DNA of 64,000 bases, taken from the NCBI RefSeq assembly GCF_018991925.1, contig NW_024756914.1, forward strand, positions 3,922,848 to 3,986,847, in the 5' to 3' direction. The translations under genes and the position numbers were made by a program. Source of the DNA: Homarus americanus (Eukaryota; Arthropoda; Malacostraca; Decapoda; Nephropidae). Shown in pieces: positions 16,982 to 30,138 of the stretch. Position 1 is the stretch's first letter; each line of letters begins with the position of its first letter. The notes under the pieces were generated by a model, which did no database searches, was not told where the DNA came from, and saw only the letters and a list, made by a program, of their open reading frames with translations.

Positions 16982-16987
16982 CCGTTA

Positions 16988-17007
16988 ATTATTATTATTA
17001 TTATTAT

Positions 17008-17073
<66 letters not shown>
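16988..17073. repeat. (ATT)8 LINE tail joined to (AC)30
   Basis: (ATT)n at 16988-17012 passes without spacer into (AC)n at 17012-17073. The second part matches the array left of the LINE. Confidence 0.92.
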
Positions 17074-17075
<2 letters not shown>

Positions 17076-17381
17076 CAACATCTGTTCATTCAGGAGCTGT
17101 TGAAAGGCTGATAAATCGACCGGATAATCCCACTCAAATACACAACAGCATTATTCCTCACTACCTGCCTCATTTAACAGCATCTCGTTACAGTCGCCAG
17201 GTAGTTGTACAGTCTCTTGAATCGTTCGTGGCGTGAAGGGCGGCGTGATGGCAATGATAGGGTCAGCTGGTCTCAAATTACTGCATATAAATATCTGGGT
17301 AATTTAACTCGATAGGTTCAAAACAGATGTATAGTATTTTTAAGGAAGGAGATTGGAAACACGCAAACACGAGCTTTCTAT

Positions 17382-17418
<37 letters not shown>

Positions 17419-18727
17419 AAGTTAATCTCTGGGGGGTGGGGGGCAGGGGGTGCGTTAACTGTGCTTTATTTATTGCTAATTGCATCGTCTAGTGAAAATT
17501 ACTACGTCATTTACTCTGGCTACCGAAACATAACTGAAAAAACAAGTTAACAAAACCACCTCGAGGCTCTATAATTACTGTAACTAGTTTATTCGTTCTC
17601 TATGAAGATTTAGCCCACCTCGTTAACAGGTTACAGTGTAGTAAAGTTCCATAATCAGTGTATCTCTCTAGTGACGAGGAGGAGGAGGAGGACCTGGGAT
17701 ACAGATACAGGTTCAGGTATACAAGGCTGACGAAGGGAATGACTAGGGGGAGCAGAAGGAGGATCGGTGGGGACAAGAGGGAACTAGACAACCAACACAA
17801 TCTCAATAACACCAAAATCACTACCATTTAGGAACATAAGCTGATATACCCCTAACTAACTCCTCTCGACCATGCAAAACAATATTAAAAAAACTGAGGG
17901 TTATTGAACTGTGGCGGCGAGAGTGTGGGCAGGAGAGGTGTGGGTGGACAAGCAAGGAGACGTGGGGTAGAAACTCGACAATAATATACGTGGGCATCAT
18001 TTTATGTGGACAGCCGACTCTATGTGGGCAGCGATGTGGCGGAGAATTGTAAACCCTGTGCGTGGGTAGATAACGACAACGACGGTGTTCCTAGGTAGTA
18101 CCGAGGAGGAAGTAGCGTAGGTAGGGAGATGATGATATCCTTTGAGTGGTGGTGTATAGATGTGTGGGTAGTGGTGGTGAGTTACAGCATACGTGTGTCG
18201 TAGAGTGTAGTGCAGGGGGGCAGTGGACATTAACACCTGTACAGTAAATGAGAAGCAATCAAATTTACAGTGTTGGTGTGGACAATCATATACGTGGGTA
18301 ACATCTCCCACGTACAGGAACCTAAGAGCAACCAACGTATGTGAGCAGTGTTGCCTTACCTTTGTGCTGTACGTGGTCACAGTATAAATCACGTATATGA
18401 CAGCATAACGACATTGTAATGTATGTGGGTTTTAGTATGAGGTAACAGGAACCACGTACGAGTATTATCTAAGGTTTTACTAAGGTGGAGGGAGTGGGGG
18501 CATGGTGGGGGGCATGGGGCAGGGGGAGGGCATGGGGCAAGGGGAGGAGGGGCAGGGGGGGTGGCTGGGTGTGAGGAGAGGCGGCCATACTGGTACACTC
18601 CCCGGTTATCACACAGGCTATAAAGTTACCACTGCTGAGGGTGGGTCCTGCCTTTCACCACAAACTAACACCACACTGTGTTAAAACTTACCACTCACTC
18701 ATCACCATCACACTACTGACTCTGGCA
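17074..18727. other. Unassigned DNA with a (GT)n
   Basis: (GT)17 at 17384-17417. 18480-18570 is G-rich with GGGGCA words on the plus strand. Minus-strand frames at 17600-17827 and 17997-18392 have no recognisable domains. 17990-18450 has scattered ACGTATG/ACGTGGGTA words, a weak degenerate repeat. Confidence 0.4.
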
Positions 18728-18970
18728 CCATACCACCCACACACCACCTCCTGAAGACCCCCCCACACCACCTCCCCCATCCCCCACACCATCTCCCACA
18801 CCCCCACACCATCTCCCAAGACCCCACACCATCTCCTAAGACCCCCACACCATCTCCCAAGACCCCACACCATCTCCCAAGACCTCTACACCATCTCTAA
18901 GACCCCACACCACCTCCCAAGACCCCCACACCATCTCCCAAGACCCCCTACAAAACACCATCTAAGATCC
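18728..18970. repeat. About 20-bp minisatellite CACACCATCTCCCAAGACCC
   Basis: About ten copies with small length changes in the C runs. Decays at both ends. Confidence 0.9.
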
Positions 18971-20266
<1,296 letters not shown>

Positions 20267-20568
20267 CCACCGATGAATCTCCTCAACAGAACCATTTGTG
20301 GCTTGAGAGGTAAAACGAACGCCTTCCCTCGATATAAGTACACCGTAACACACCACACAAACACTACGACAATGCTTTACGACCACAGAGAACTTTACCG
20401 GTATATAAAAATAGTATGAGCTCACGACACGACGAAGTACAGGAAGGATTGAGTTTACGACAGAGGCCAAGTATATATAACAAGGAGGTAGGCAGGAGAC
20501 AGCGAACCCGACATGCCGGCCCCAAACTGCCACATAAAACTATAACATTATTTACGGTAACGGTGAAA

Positions 20569-20570
<2 letters not shown>

Positions 20571-20620
<50 letters not shown>
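20571..20620. repeat. (GAT)n trinucleotide microsatellite
   Basis: About 16 perfect GAT units. The poly-Met and poly-Ile frames over it are artefacts. Confidence 0.97.
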
Positions 20621-21566
20621 CATAACAGTTACACCGCCAGAGGGACGCCATCAGCTTTTAGATAGACAGGGTAAATAAGTTCTGTCAGTATTTCGTCCCA
20701 TCTATGAACCCTGAGACTCGTGAACCTCTGAATCCGAAACATTATACAGTGTTGGGTTCATAGGTGGTGTATAACTGTGTGATGTCTCGGATTCACAGGT
20801 TCATAAATGGTATGGGGGAATGATAGGTATTTTTTTTTTCTTTGCCGTTATAGTTCAAGGTGTAGGAGAGCCCAAACCACGACACTGTTTAGTATATACA
20901 TTAGTATCTTGTTACCATCCAAAGAAATACCCAAATCTATGACTCCTAAATTAAAAAAAAAATTACCCTCAAAACTAATACTCAAAAGACATAACACAAT
21001 TTCAGTAATGCATCGTGACCTCAAACAACAAGAATGGCTTACCAACAACACTACCTGACGAAGGGTGTGGGGAAGGAAGGAAGGAAGGGAAGGGGGAGGG
21101 GGAGGGGTAGGGGGGGGGTGGGTTTTGATGTGGTCGTCAACACGCGAATAACCAACCTGACGAAGACAAGAGATAACCCCGATATAATCAACCCCTCGGA
21201 TCGTCCCTACACGAAAAACAAACAGCCTCAAATGAGTACCTACCGGAGAGATACCATCAGGTGAGAGCAACACACGCCCTTACCTGTCGGGGAGAAAAAC
21301 ACAGGTAAGTAAGAAGATGAAATGTGATGGATCGACTGTGATGCTGACCCGTAGTAACACCACCACAGTCCCGAGGCTTCACTTCAGGGGTTCAAAAGGT
21401 GACACGATATTTTTCATGAAGCTTAAGAACATACAGGTGAAGAACATGTTTATAGTCTGTCTAAGAACCCCCTTAAACAGTATCATATCAACTCTGAACC
21501 TCAATAAAATGAACCTTTAACCCATTTGTAAACATTAAGTGTATAACGACAATAGTAAATAGAAAC
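20621..21566. other. Unassigned DNA with a purine run
   Basis: 21060-21122 is a (GGAA)n/(GGGGGA)n purine stretch. Other frames are short and unrecognised. Confidence 0.4.
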
Positions 21567-21613
21567 CTAACCTAACCTAATCAACCCTAACCTAACCCAA
21601 CCTAACCTAATCT
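21567..21613. repeat. Interstitial telomere-like (CCTAA)n
   Basis: About nine copies of CCTAA/CCCAA, the complement of the arthropod telomere unit TTAGG, with mismatches. Short patches of the same kind occur near 22609, 23598, 34618, 37739, 39030 and 48866. Confidence 0.8.
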
Positions 21614-21639
21614 ATTACAGGAGACTTAGACCATTGTGA

Positions 21640-22140
21640 GAATAATATGGTCCACCTCAATGGCTGGTAAGTTATCAGATAAAAAAAAAGTTTGGAAGGA
21701 TAATAAAGAAAAAATAGATAAAAACAAAATAAACAAAATCCAAACTTAAGAAACCAAAAGAACGAAATAAAAGTAAAATATCCCAAGAAAATAATATATA
21801 TATATATTGTCATTATTTTCTTGGGATATTTAAGTCAATGTCAAAATATCATAAATAAATGAACAATAGACTATAATCACGTAAGATTTAAACAACAATA
21901 TAACCCGAATAAACATAAGCAATAAAAGACAACATAATAAATTTAAATATCTAAAAAAACATATATAAATAAAAACCAAATAATAGAAGTTAATAAAACC
22001 AACCGTAAGCAACATACAAAAAGAATCCCAACAAAAATAAAACCTAACGAGGTTAAATAAATTCACAAGTCAACAATAAAAACAACAAACAAAACCAAAC
22101 GAAATAAACAAGCGGAGAAAAAAAATAATTTGCTCTATTG
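21640..22140. other. A-rich low-complexity tract
   Basis: About 500 bases very rich in A on the plus strand (AAATAAACAAAA words). Minus-strand frames of 68 and 78 codons are Phe/Leu/Tyr-rich artefacts. It contains the perfect inverted repeat listed separately. Confidence 0.7.
21776..21831. repeat. Perfect 20-bp inverted repeat with AT loop
   Basis: Left arm 21776-21795 (AAATATCCCAAGAAAATAAT) is the exact reverse complement of 21812-21831. The 16-base spacer is mostly (AT)n. The structure would fold as a strong hairpin on either strand or extrude as a cruciform. Confidence 0.93.
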
Positions 22141-23051
22141 TTAAGTTAAATGACTAGCTTATCACTACCTAGTTATACTCGAGTGACGATATATTTACTC
22201 AACTAACAGCTGATTATCCTTAACGAGGTGACCACTGGCAACAACGCCCTAACAAGTACACGGACAACAACGGACAACTACGGACAACAATGCATATAAT
22301 TGTGTCCATTGTGGGGTGATTTATATTGAAAGAGTTAACACCTCTGAAGGTCCATTAATAAATGTCATCGAAGTGGTTGTGGTAGTAAGAATTTAATTTA
22401 GTTTGTCGTGTCCTCACAGCACTACACACACACAGAGACACATATACAGACACAGGTACACACATACACACGCAAACGCACACACACACACACACGAATG
22501 TCAAGTGCATGATAACCTCCGCCTGCAACATAGTATTTAGTTAATAGTATTTTGATATGTTGCAAGGAAATGTTGCAGGAGATAATGTATACCTTTATAA
22601 TAATGTTAACCTAACCTAACCAAACTTTTAGCTGCGTCCGTGTGTGATGGTCAGAAAGATATCTCAATCAGTCAGCCATAGTCAGCAAGTCAGCTAGTCA
22701 TAATTATCAGCCATCCAACCATTGTCAGCCAGCCAGTGAGCCAACCAGCTATTCAATCAGACAATCAGGAATGGTACTCATAGAGCTCACTGACGCAGTT
22801 CATAATTGAAGAGCGAGCAGGTGAGTTTAGGGAGTACACGCCCCCTGTACAGGTGATGGACGAGGGGGGTGTAGATCAAGGTGAGATAAGGTGATAAAAA
22901 TACTAATATCGATTAATTTACAGGAAAAAAAAGGTTTCCCAAGTTGCTACCTGAATGTGAGTAGGTAAGGGAGGTGAGGGGCTGAGGGAGAAGGAAAGGT
23001 GAAGAAGGGTGAAAGAGGGAGGGGGGAATGAGGGAGGGTGATGGAGGTGGG
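22141..23051. other. Unassigned DNA with AC-rich and CAGCCA patches
   Basis: 22425-22496 is a broken (AC)n. 22660-22765 has repeated CAGTCAGCCA/CAGCCAGC words. 22980-23050 is GA-rich. Confidence 0.45.
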
Positions 23052-23278
23052 AGGGTGAAGGAGATAGGAGGGTGAGGGAAGTAGGTGGGGTGAAGGAAGT
23101 AGGTGGGGTGAAGGAAGTAGGTGGGGTGAAGGAAGTAGGTGGGGTGAAGGAAGTAGGTGGGGTGAGGGAAGTAGGTGGGGTGAGGGAAGTAGGTGGGGTG
23201 AGGGAAGTAGGTGGGGTGAAGGAAGTAGGCGGGGTGAAGGAAGTAGGTGGGGTGAGGGAAGTAGGTGGGGTGAAGGAT
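23052..23278. repeat. 18-bp minisatellite GGGTGAAGGAAGTAGGTG
   Basis: About twelve copies with A/G variation at one site (GAAGG/GAGGG). The unit is six codons, so several frames stay open on both strands (GGVKEV and TSFTPP repeats). I treat these as artefacts. Confidence 0.95.
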
Positions 23279-26200
23279 ATGAGGGGGAGCAAGAGGGAAG
23301 GTGAGGGAAGGTGAGGAAAGAATACCCCAACCTCCACCAGTTCACATCATCCTACTCAACATGTTTCAGTATTTGTCAAGTGGACGTCTTAGTATATAAC
23401 TTTAACAAAGACACTAACAACATTAACATCACTCTGGTGTTTATTGTGTTGAAGAAAAAACAAAGACAATGGTGTTAAGTCCTCAGCCTACTGGTTATAA
23501 ATACAGTACTATACACAAACACACAAAACACAACAGGATAACTATTTGGCCGGCATTAAAATCACCATATGATCAAGTTATGTTCCCTTACCTGATCACC
23601 TAACCTAACCTAACCCTAAGCCTTTGTATAACCTATCATCATCTTACTGGTACTTTCAATTCAGTTTGTAAATACAACTACGAACATTCCTCAGTTACCT
23701 TCGCCAGTGACCCCCTTCCACTCCCTAAATAAACTCAACCACACGAGTCACAAGTTCAGTTCGAAATCGATTTTAACTGTGCCCCGACATAGCCAACACT
23801 TCGTGGTCAGCATTAAGTTAACATGTCTCGTACCTTCAAATATTACTTATCGTCGGACAAGTTTCGTGTACCTGTCAGTAAGCGATAGTATCAATAATAA
23901 ATTAGTATGTAACGTGCACGATTATACCGTCTTGACGCGGTGTCGGCCTCAACCTCCCGCCGCCCTCGCATGGCCCACATCAACTACACCAGAGACGCTC
24001 GGGTGATCAATATCGACGGGGTGAACAAGTCGTCGCCGTCGTGTTGTGATGATGCGGTGTTTAAACCTCCTGATCTATCGTTGACATCCTATATTTACAC
24101 CGTCTCCAGCAGATAGGTTGTGGTATAATGGTGTTTAAACAGGTGAACTACAGATAAGGTCTTCTACATCACCTCCTGAAGTCTGGTATGTCGGCGACTC
24201 CCAGGCCACACGACTCGGCATAATCCATTAGGAGGTGATCGATCTATCTTTAGTTTCGATAGATGATGTTTGGTGTGTGATCTGCGCGTTTAAACACCTC
24301 AGTTGTTGATGAATGTAATACCTTGTACATTATATCCAGCATTAGTCCCAAGCCTTGACCCCGTAAGAGTGGCTATCAATCCTGCCTGGTGAGGGAGATC
24401 GAACCATTGTCTCCTGAACTGAGTTATGATGCTCTCTTGCAATTCATGTTCATTTTTTTACTCTACGGAGGGTAGTAATGGCAGGTGAAGTGTGTGGTTC
24501 TGTGCTGTGGTGGTGTAGCTTTAGGTAACCTTTAATGAGGAACACTAATGACTACCTAGCTGCTGTAGTAAATTAATCTAACATCCCCATCATGTTATTT
24601 TATCACCAGGTACCACTGACAACAACCAGCAAGGGAGGCGTGACGCTAAATAACTGGAACAAGTGCAAGTGAAGTACTTTACTGCTGTCAACTCTGTTTG
24701 CTCTGTTCACCATAATTCAATACAACGGCAAAATACCAACGTCTGTAGCATTTTATACCGAGGAAGCACATTTCAAACTTTCCCCCATAACCTGGAATTA
24801 ATGAAACTGCCCAACAACTGTTTCAGAAATATTTGGTGTCGAGTGTGAATTAGTGGTGCGCGTTAAAGCCGTAATAACTATTCACTCTGGAGTATATTAC
24901 ACGTATAGTCATCTTCTGGGTATGATATTTTTATAGCAGTGTAAATATAATAAAGTATTGCTCTCGCCACCAGACATACAATAACGTGATCATATCAGTC
25001 AAGGTAGAGGAAGGTAGTGAGGGTGACCCAGGCCACGGTCCCGCGCCCACGACCTAGCCAGCGTAGTGGGGCATGAAGACCGCCCGCCCGGGGGTCCGAG
25101 GCTTCTGGGGATGAGGGAGAAAGTGCCGCCCTCAAGGTTACCAACACCGCGTTACGGCTGCCGCAAAAACATCTACTTCGTGATAGCTAATATCTGGCCC
25201 TTGATAGGCATGACCGCCCACTGCAAAAACAACTACGTGCAACTAAACTACAGAAGTCTGACCGATCACTATATACACTGTAACTAAACTATCACTATAA
25301 TGTTCCTTTCCTAGTGTTGTTCTGACCGCTGGAAAACCTTGATACGATAAAGTCACCAACATTGGTTGAAACAAATTGGCCCGGGCGCCACTACACACTC
25401 CATGATACAGTGAACTACCAGAAAATTTAACAGCCCTCGTAAAAACTTCCCTCCACTTAAACCACAAGAGTCAGTTCGTGATAACGGCGCCAAACACCGA
25501 ACAATTACACCAGTGGAAAGAAAGGTGGTGACGCTCCTGACTTCGACGACGCAAAAACCAAAGACTTTGTCGGAAAAGTGACACACACACACACACACTA
25601 CTCACTTAAAGCAGCGTGGGTGGCGTGTTACTGCTGGCCGCCCACTGCAACATCTACACGATAAAGGCATTTTAGGTCACCCTCTCGCGTTGCTGATATG
25701 CACGACCAATTTGCAAAAACACGGATTGTTAATCTCCCGCACCGTCAGATTAAGATAATTTCTTCAACGGACTCATCCACTGTGAGCTTCCCACAAGGCA
25801 CATGATACTGGTTATCTTAACTCTGATTCTCAAAGGTGTCCAAGTACAAATTTACTCGTTAACTGGAGACGTGAGAGCAGAGTGAATACCTCAGTTAAGC
25901 TACGCCACAATTATGAAGACCCAAAATACGTAAATTACAATAAAATTCTACCGTAATAAGATGCAACCTCTCACCTCCAGTCAAATGAACCAATACAAAT
26001 CTTTGGGAATATAATCTTGGTGACTATCGAGAGGCATCAGTGTGTGTAGGCGAGGGTCCAGGAGCTGAGGTCTTAAGTGTCCACCACCACGCTGATAATA
26101 ACTCTCACACTGTCAACACAACAAAGCCAAGACGGGAATCTTCTGGACCGGGAGTTCCCAGCCGCTTTATCGCAGTAATGCTACACAGATAAACGCCAAA

Positions 26201-26348
26201 CGCAGCTCCGCCAGCATTTCTGATACAGTTTTTTACGATACCGGCCATAAGCAGTCTGTGCCTTATCATACGAGTCGTTTTAAGGTCACATAATGTCTTG
26301 CGTATGTAACAGCCAACCACACTGACGCGCCCAGGAACGTATAACCAT

Positions 26349-26349
<1 letters not shown>
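23279..26349. other. About 3 kb unassigned DNA
   Basis: CCTAA patch at 23598-23622. 25030-25260 is GC-rich with CpG and includes the word CACTGCAAAAACAACTACGTG, with related words at about 25158 and 25638. A 73-codon frame (25066-25287) is not recognised. Around 24370-24465 the minus strand carries GGTTCGATCTCC with a Met-tRNA-like stretch upstream, possibly a decayed tRNA-derived fragment. (AC)n at 25581-25598. Confidence 0.3.

Positions 26350-26399
<50 letters not shown>
26350..26399. repeat. (AC)25 microsatellite
   Basis: Perfect AC run of 50 bases. Confidence 0.97.
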
Positions 26400-26401
<2 letters not shown>

Positions 26402-27440
26402 TGAGGAGTAAGAGGGTGGAGAGAGAGAGGAAAGTAAAGGGCGAAAGCCAAGATAAACTAGACGATAGGGAAAGCAGGAACATACAGGAATGACGTTGAG
26501 AAGATGAGCAGATAAGACAATGAATTATGATAACCGCTTAGTGGGAATACACGGCCTGTCCAATCGGGTGTCGTCATAAGCTAGGCAGTACAACAAGCAG
26601 AAAGTCAATAATGGTTAAACACTGAAAGCAATTGGAACCATAGATTTGTAGGCATTTTTTTCCTGCCCAAGACATTTGTGGCCTAAGAATCTAGAAAACG
26701 GTGACCTAAAAAATGAAAGGTATTTGTGGCCTTAGACTCGAGGCATAAATTGTTTTGAAAGAATTTATCACCCAAGAGTCCAGGAGCCAGAGGCGTATCG
26801 GGCCGGAACGAAACAAAAACAGGCACTTGAGAAAATGAGGATGGATGACAGGAACACGTGTCAGGTAAAAGCCGTGACCAATCGACTTGAAGACGTGTGG
26901 TGATACGTTACCTGCTGTGGTTGTGGACGGTGGCCTTGATGGAAAAAGTCGCCCACAGCGTTTACGAGTCCATGGGTTCGAATTCTCAATGATTGGTACA
27001 ATAAACTATTTCATTTTCTCCGTTGCTGATTCCATAGAAGACGTTTATCAATGTTTTTTCTCGAATCTGAGCTAAAAAGGAATCGAATCTCAAAGGATCG
27101 TACGTTAACCCCCCCATCCCCCTCCCCTTACGTAATTCCATATCAGTAAATGTAGTTATAGTCTCGGTGTAATTTCGTCGCCATCTTTGTGTCGTAATTG
27201 GGGGTAAAAAAAAAAAATAATTTATGAACCTTTGATAATACCTGAACCTAACCTCGTTCTGCTCTCACCATCTGACGAGGCTACATGACTTGACTCCTCC
27301 TCCCAAGACGACAATCCGATTAACGTTCCGACACGACGAAATCTGATTCAGTAATCTTAACTAACCAAATCTGAATCTCAGGTAAGGAAGGTTGACCTGG
27401 CTATGTTGTGTTTCGTGTTTCCTCTACATTCTACAACATA
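26400..27440. other. Unassigned DNA
   Basis: Apart from the SINE candidate inside it, nothing recognised. A GA-rich patch lies at 26405-26440 and short C and A runs at 27110 and 27206. Confidence 0.35.
26885..27025 (+). mobile_element. Possible tRNA-like SINE fragment
   Basis: GGGTTCGAATTCTC (about 26973-26986) resembles a pol III B box, about 75 bases after TGTGGTGATACG, which could be a decayed A box. The intervening sequence is not a clear tRNA fold. Weak. Confidence 0.25.
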
Positions 27441-27520
27441 CCACCATACCTCTACCTACACCCACCATACCTCTACCTACACCCACCATACCTCTACCTA
27501 CACCCACCATACCTCGACAT
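27441..27520. repeat. 21-bp minisatellite ACCATACCTCTACCTACACCC
   Basis: Four copies. The 21-base unit keeps frames open (Pro-Thr-Ile-Pro-Leu repeats), explaining the 112-codon frame 27392-27730. Confidence 0.92.
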
Positions 27521-28320
27521 ACACCTACGACCATCAATTCTCTAAGCCCTCAGCGAACCATCCGTACTCTCTCCCTCTCATTCAACCGCCGACCCATCAA
27601 CATAAATGAAGCACCTTTTCCTCTCGTCCATCCACATCCTTCCTTCCACCCACCTACCAATCCACAAGCTTTCCTTCCATCCACACCCACCCACCCACCC
27701 AACCACTCACCTCAACCTCACCAGGACTAATTCAAGATTACATACCTACCAGGACCAGTCCAGATGGTTATCACAGCCAACACCACCAGCACGGGCAGGC
27801 GCACCACAGCCTCCCTCATATTACTACTACCTTAAAGGGTCATGCAAATGTTGAATCCATCTGATGTTAGAACTAATTCACCTCGTAAACATCGCCTTAT
27901 CTCAAGCTAGGGTCCGTGATACAAGACCCACTCACCACAAACACATACAGACCAATAGCATTGTTTCTGGTGAGGATTATGAGATGGTTAAATGACCATA
28001 CCTATACTCGTTTTAATTAAAGGTGTTGACGTGATAGTTACGGATCATGTGGTTCATACAACATCACTTATCAGGCGGTGAGGTTCTAATGATCACTGAC
28101 CAACACATGATACGGTGTAGGGATTTTTTTTTCCAACGAGAATACAAGAGATTATAACTTGAGGTGTGGAATTTTTTAATGATGGATAATAGTAAGTCAT
28201 ATACTTTGTTCCATTGTGTATAAATGTCAGGAACAGAACAGACGGACACGGGAGACGGTGTACAAAATCTTCAGGAACATGAGAGACGAGAGGAATGATT
28301 TCACGATGTATACAGACACA
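27521..28320. other. CCA-rich then unassigned DNA
   Basis: 27610-27720 is rich in CCACCCA words. The rest shows no recognised gene. Confidence 0.35.
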
Positions 28321-28427
28321 GGCAGGTGGCAACACAAGGCAGGTGGCAACACAAGGCAGGTGGTAACACAAGGCAGGTGGTAACACAAGGCAGGTGGCAA
28401 CACAAGACAGGTGGCGGCAACACAAAG
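28321..28427. repeat. 17-bp minisatellite GGCAGGTGGCAACACAA
   Basis: About six copies. Each contains CAGGTG, an E-box of the Snail/ZEB type. GGCAAC and GGTAAC variants alternate in blocks. Confidence 0.93.
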
Positions 28428-28538
28428 ACCGCGTGACCACCTGCCGGATTCCAGATGGTAGTCATGCGAGCAGGTGGGCAGACAACCGTAAATGTAAACA
28501 CTCAGACAACCACTCCTCCCAACTCCCTCACACGCACG

Positions 28539-28571
<33 letters not shown>

Positions 28572-28785
28572 TCTTCTCGCAATTTCCCTCCCCAGACACA
28601 CCCTTCTCTCAACTCCCTCACACACATAATCTTATCCCCCTCCTACACACACACACACGCGCGTGTTGTGGTCAACTAGGCGGTGGAGCACACGCCGTAA
28701 AAACTAATATTTACCATCAATTAGCGCCACTGATTGCCACTAAAACCCGCAACCACATCTCACGTTCCTCGCGGCCTTCACCCTT

Positions 28786-28816
<31 letters not shown>

Positions 28817-29256
28817 CATTAAGGGTGGGGTGGGCGTGGATCAATCACTCAACGGGGACTGAGTAATGAGTGATTGTCGGTCATAATCTACCATCCTGTG
28901 GACCTCATCACCTAAATGTACCACCTGCCTTCACTGACCTGACTGATATGATGGTTCACGGGAGTTAGGGATATTATTTTGACTACATTCAAACCCAAAA
29001 ATTAATAAATAATAAAACAAATTGACAAGAAACGCAAAAATGTAAATCGATAAACAAATTCAGGTATAAATGAAAAAAATACAGGTAAATAAAATATGAG
29101 CCAATTAATATTACAGGTAAGAAAGTCAATTATACATTATAGGTAAAATAATAAAAACAATATTCCAATTAGTTAAGAATAAAATACCTGAAACAATAAG
29201 GAAAAGAATAATACAGGAAAACTTTGCATTACAGGTTAAGAAAAAATAAAGAGAAC
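28428..29256. other. Unassigned DNA with two AC microsatellites
   Basis: (AC)n at about 28541-28570 and 28793-28816. Near 29000-29230 the AT-rich DNA has repeated ATTACAGGTAA words. Confidence 0.45.
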
Positions 29257-29412
29257 TTGACACTATCTGGCACTCGGTACTATCTGGCACCTGGTACTAT
29301 CTGGCACCTGGTACTGATTGGCACCTGGTACTACCTGGCACCTGGTACTACCTGGCAACTGCTACTATCTGGTACGTGGCACTTTCAGACAATTAACACT
29401 ATCTGGCACTCA
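29257..29412. repeat. 17-bp minisatellite ACTATCTGGCACCTGGT
   Basis: About nine copies, diverging toward the right. Most contain CACCTG. Same unit length as the array at 28.3 kb but a different sequence. Confidence 0.93.
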
Positions 29413-29645
29413 GCAACAAAAACACAAAAAAAGGTCAACAAGAAAAGTTGACGAGAAACACAAGCAGTTTTTTCCTGACCAGACAAGAAATTTGGGTCAC
29501 GACTCGCCGCTCAAAGGAAATACGACCCGCTCTCCCGCCCTATGTAGTACGACCCGCCCCTAACCTGATGGAGCTCGTAGGATTATGGTCTATGAGAACT
29601 GGGGTCCATTAGAACTGGGACCTACTGGGAGTCAAAGCCGTTCCC
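29413..29645. other. Unassigned spacer
   Basis: No feature recognised. A short GGTCTATGAGAACTGGG/GGTCCATTAGAACTGGG duplication lies at about 29586-29620. Confidence 0.4.
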
Positions 29646-29828
29646 ACCCCATAACACCTTCCCTACCACACCACCACCCCATAACACCTTCCACCCACCA
29701 CACCACCACCCCATAACACCCTCCACCCACCACACCACCACCCCATAACACCTTCCACCCACCACACCACCACCCCATAACACCTTCCACCCACCACACC
29801 ACCACCCCATAACACCCTCCACCCACCC
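29646..29828. repeat. 32-bp minisatellite CCCCATAACACCTTCCACCC + ACCACACCACCA
   Basis: Six copies with spacing 30, then 32 throughout. The first unit has a two-base deletion. Trp/Gly/Val-rich minus-strand frames are artefacts. Confidence 0.95.
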
Positions 29829-29959
29829 ATAAATGCTACAGGCACACATACTGAAGGAGACCTGGCTGAGTGGTTGCTGATCCTAAGATGGACGTTATCA
29901 GGAAAAGTCTGGTCCTATCACCGCCCTCATCTGTAGGTGATGGAGGGGCCCAGGAGACG

Positions 29960-29961
<2 letters not shown>

Positions 29962-30010
<49 letters not shown>
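29962..30010. repeat. (CT)n microsatellite
   Basis: About 24 CT units. Confidence 0.97.
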
Positions 30011-30013
<3 letters not shown>

Positions 30014-30089
30014 ACGCTTAAGAATCTCACCTCGTATAAAAAGTTTCCCTGGGTTAAGTGGAGTCATGGGACTTTTTACCTGAAGGAGA

Positions 30090-30094
<5 letters not shown>

Positions 30095-30135
<41 letters not shown>
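30095..30135. repeat. (CT)n microsatellite
   Basis: About 20 CT units, 84 bases after the previous array. Confidence 0.97.

Positions 30136-30138
<3 letters not shown>

Noticed and set aside
22918..23345. Pro/Ser/Thr-rich 130-codon frames on minus
   Set aside because: Read-through of the 18-bp minisatellite and GA-rich flank, open in several frames.
28321..28427. CRISPR-like array
   Set aside because: Repeats are head-to-tail without unique spacers, and the genome is eukaryotic; it is a minisatellite.
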